Positions 30,393-30,485 of a DNA stretch of 30,485 nt are shown piece by piece; position 1 is the first letter of the stretch; each line of letters opens with the position of its first letter. This DNA is from a virus. The stretch is taken from IMG/VR virus record IMGVR_UViG_3300017760_001627, positions 1 through 30,485 of that record. The stretch is one strand, 5' to 3'. The notes beneath the pieces are model-generated. The model saw only the letters and a program-made list of their open reading frames with translations, ran no database searches and was not told where the DNA came from. Position numbers and translations under genes: made by a program.

Positions 30393-30426
30393 GAAAATAA
30401 ACTTTGCTTAACAAAAGGAGGTTTTT

Positions 30427-30485
30427 ATGACCAATAAAGCACTATCTATTTTCAATCAATTAAGACCGTTATCAGTAGGATTTGA
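30427..30485 (+). CDS. Small heat-shock protein Hsp20-like, N-terminus only
   Basis: The first 19 codons of a gene cut by the window end. The visible residues MTNKALSIFNQLRPLSVGF resemble the N-terminus of IbpA/Hsp20-type proteins (the LRPLSVGFD or PLYRSxIGFDR pattern just before the alpha-crystallin domain). Hsp20 genes are common in T4-like marine phages. A perfect AAGGAGG (30415-30421) lies 5 nt before the ATG, and the leader contains a stable hairpin and two kinds of promoter. With so few residues the family call is tentative. Confidence 0.6.
   Translation, partial: MTNKALSIFNQLRPLSVGF

Noticed and set aside
30403-30410. TTTGCTTA resembling a T4 MotA box
   Set aside because: No TATAAT follows at the proper distance; the ribosome site and ATG of hsp20 occupy that place.

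Overview
The window is a piece of a strongly AT-rich (by eye about 70% A+T) T4-like marine myovirus. All genes lie on the + strand, packed tightly with TAATG/ATGA junctions or short overlaps. The T4 core is clear: portal gp20 (3' end), gp67, gp21, gp22, gp23, a gp3/gp19-like tail tube-fold protein, UvsY, UvsW, gp55, gp47 and gp46. Exact or near-exact T4-type late promoters (TATAAATA) are also present. The AT richness plus the accessory set (flavin halogenases, many 2OG-Fe(II) oxygenases, co-chaperonin, peptide deformylase, CobS/MoxR ATPase with a VWA partner, bS21, Hsp20) fits the cyanophage/pelagiphage branch of T4-like viruses. A SAR11 (Pelagibacter) myophage related to HTVC008M is my best guess, but this is inference from gene content and not a search result.

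Layout. 1-7718 is the head module: gp20 end, an inserted NodU/TobZ-type carbamoyltransferase, gp67, a small unknown, three tandem paralogous beta-rich proteins, gp21 protease, gp22 scaffold with a very long charged insert, and gp23, closed by a rho-independent terminator. 7724-13572 holds a small membrane protein, the tail protein, UvsY, two 2OG oxygenases, UvsW, an Sm-like hypothetical, a DUF2061 membrane protein and a DUF6445-like oxygenase. 13569-24892 begins with a consensus sigma70 promoter and the late sigma factor gp55. It continues with two flavin halogenases, gp47, a GroES-like protein, two oxygenases, gp46, peptide deformylase, two more oxygenases, a GNAT, a DNA methyltransferase and a 42-residue basic protein. 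24893-30168 is a separate module: a zincin/VWA protein, a CobS/MoxR-type AAA+ ATPase, a DUF262+HNH protein and ribosomal protein bS21. 30169-30426 is non-coding, with promoters and strong RNA hairpins, and leads into a truncated hsp20.

How the parts work together. gp55 is read from an early/middle host-type promoter and then drives the TATAAATA promoters of the head and tail genes. UvsY, UvsW, gp46 and gp47 form the T4 recombination-replication machinery. GroES-like protein, Hsp20 and deformylase support protein maturation; bS21 may retune host ribosomes. The oxygenases, halogenases, methyltransferase and carbamoyltransferase make an unusually dense set of small-group-transfer and oxidation enzymes whose substrates are unknown.

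Most notable observations: (i) four late promoters sit exactly 5 nt before an ATG, and the gp55 sigma70 promoter puts +1 on its ATG, suggesting leaderless mRNAs; (ii) the VWA-zincin/MoxR/DUF262-HNH/bS21 module, with a degenerate HNH site; (iii) the structured RNA region before hsp20; (iv) seven 2OG-oxygenase-like proteins plus a tandem halogenase pair.
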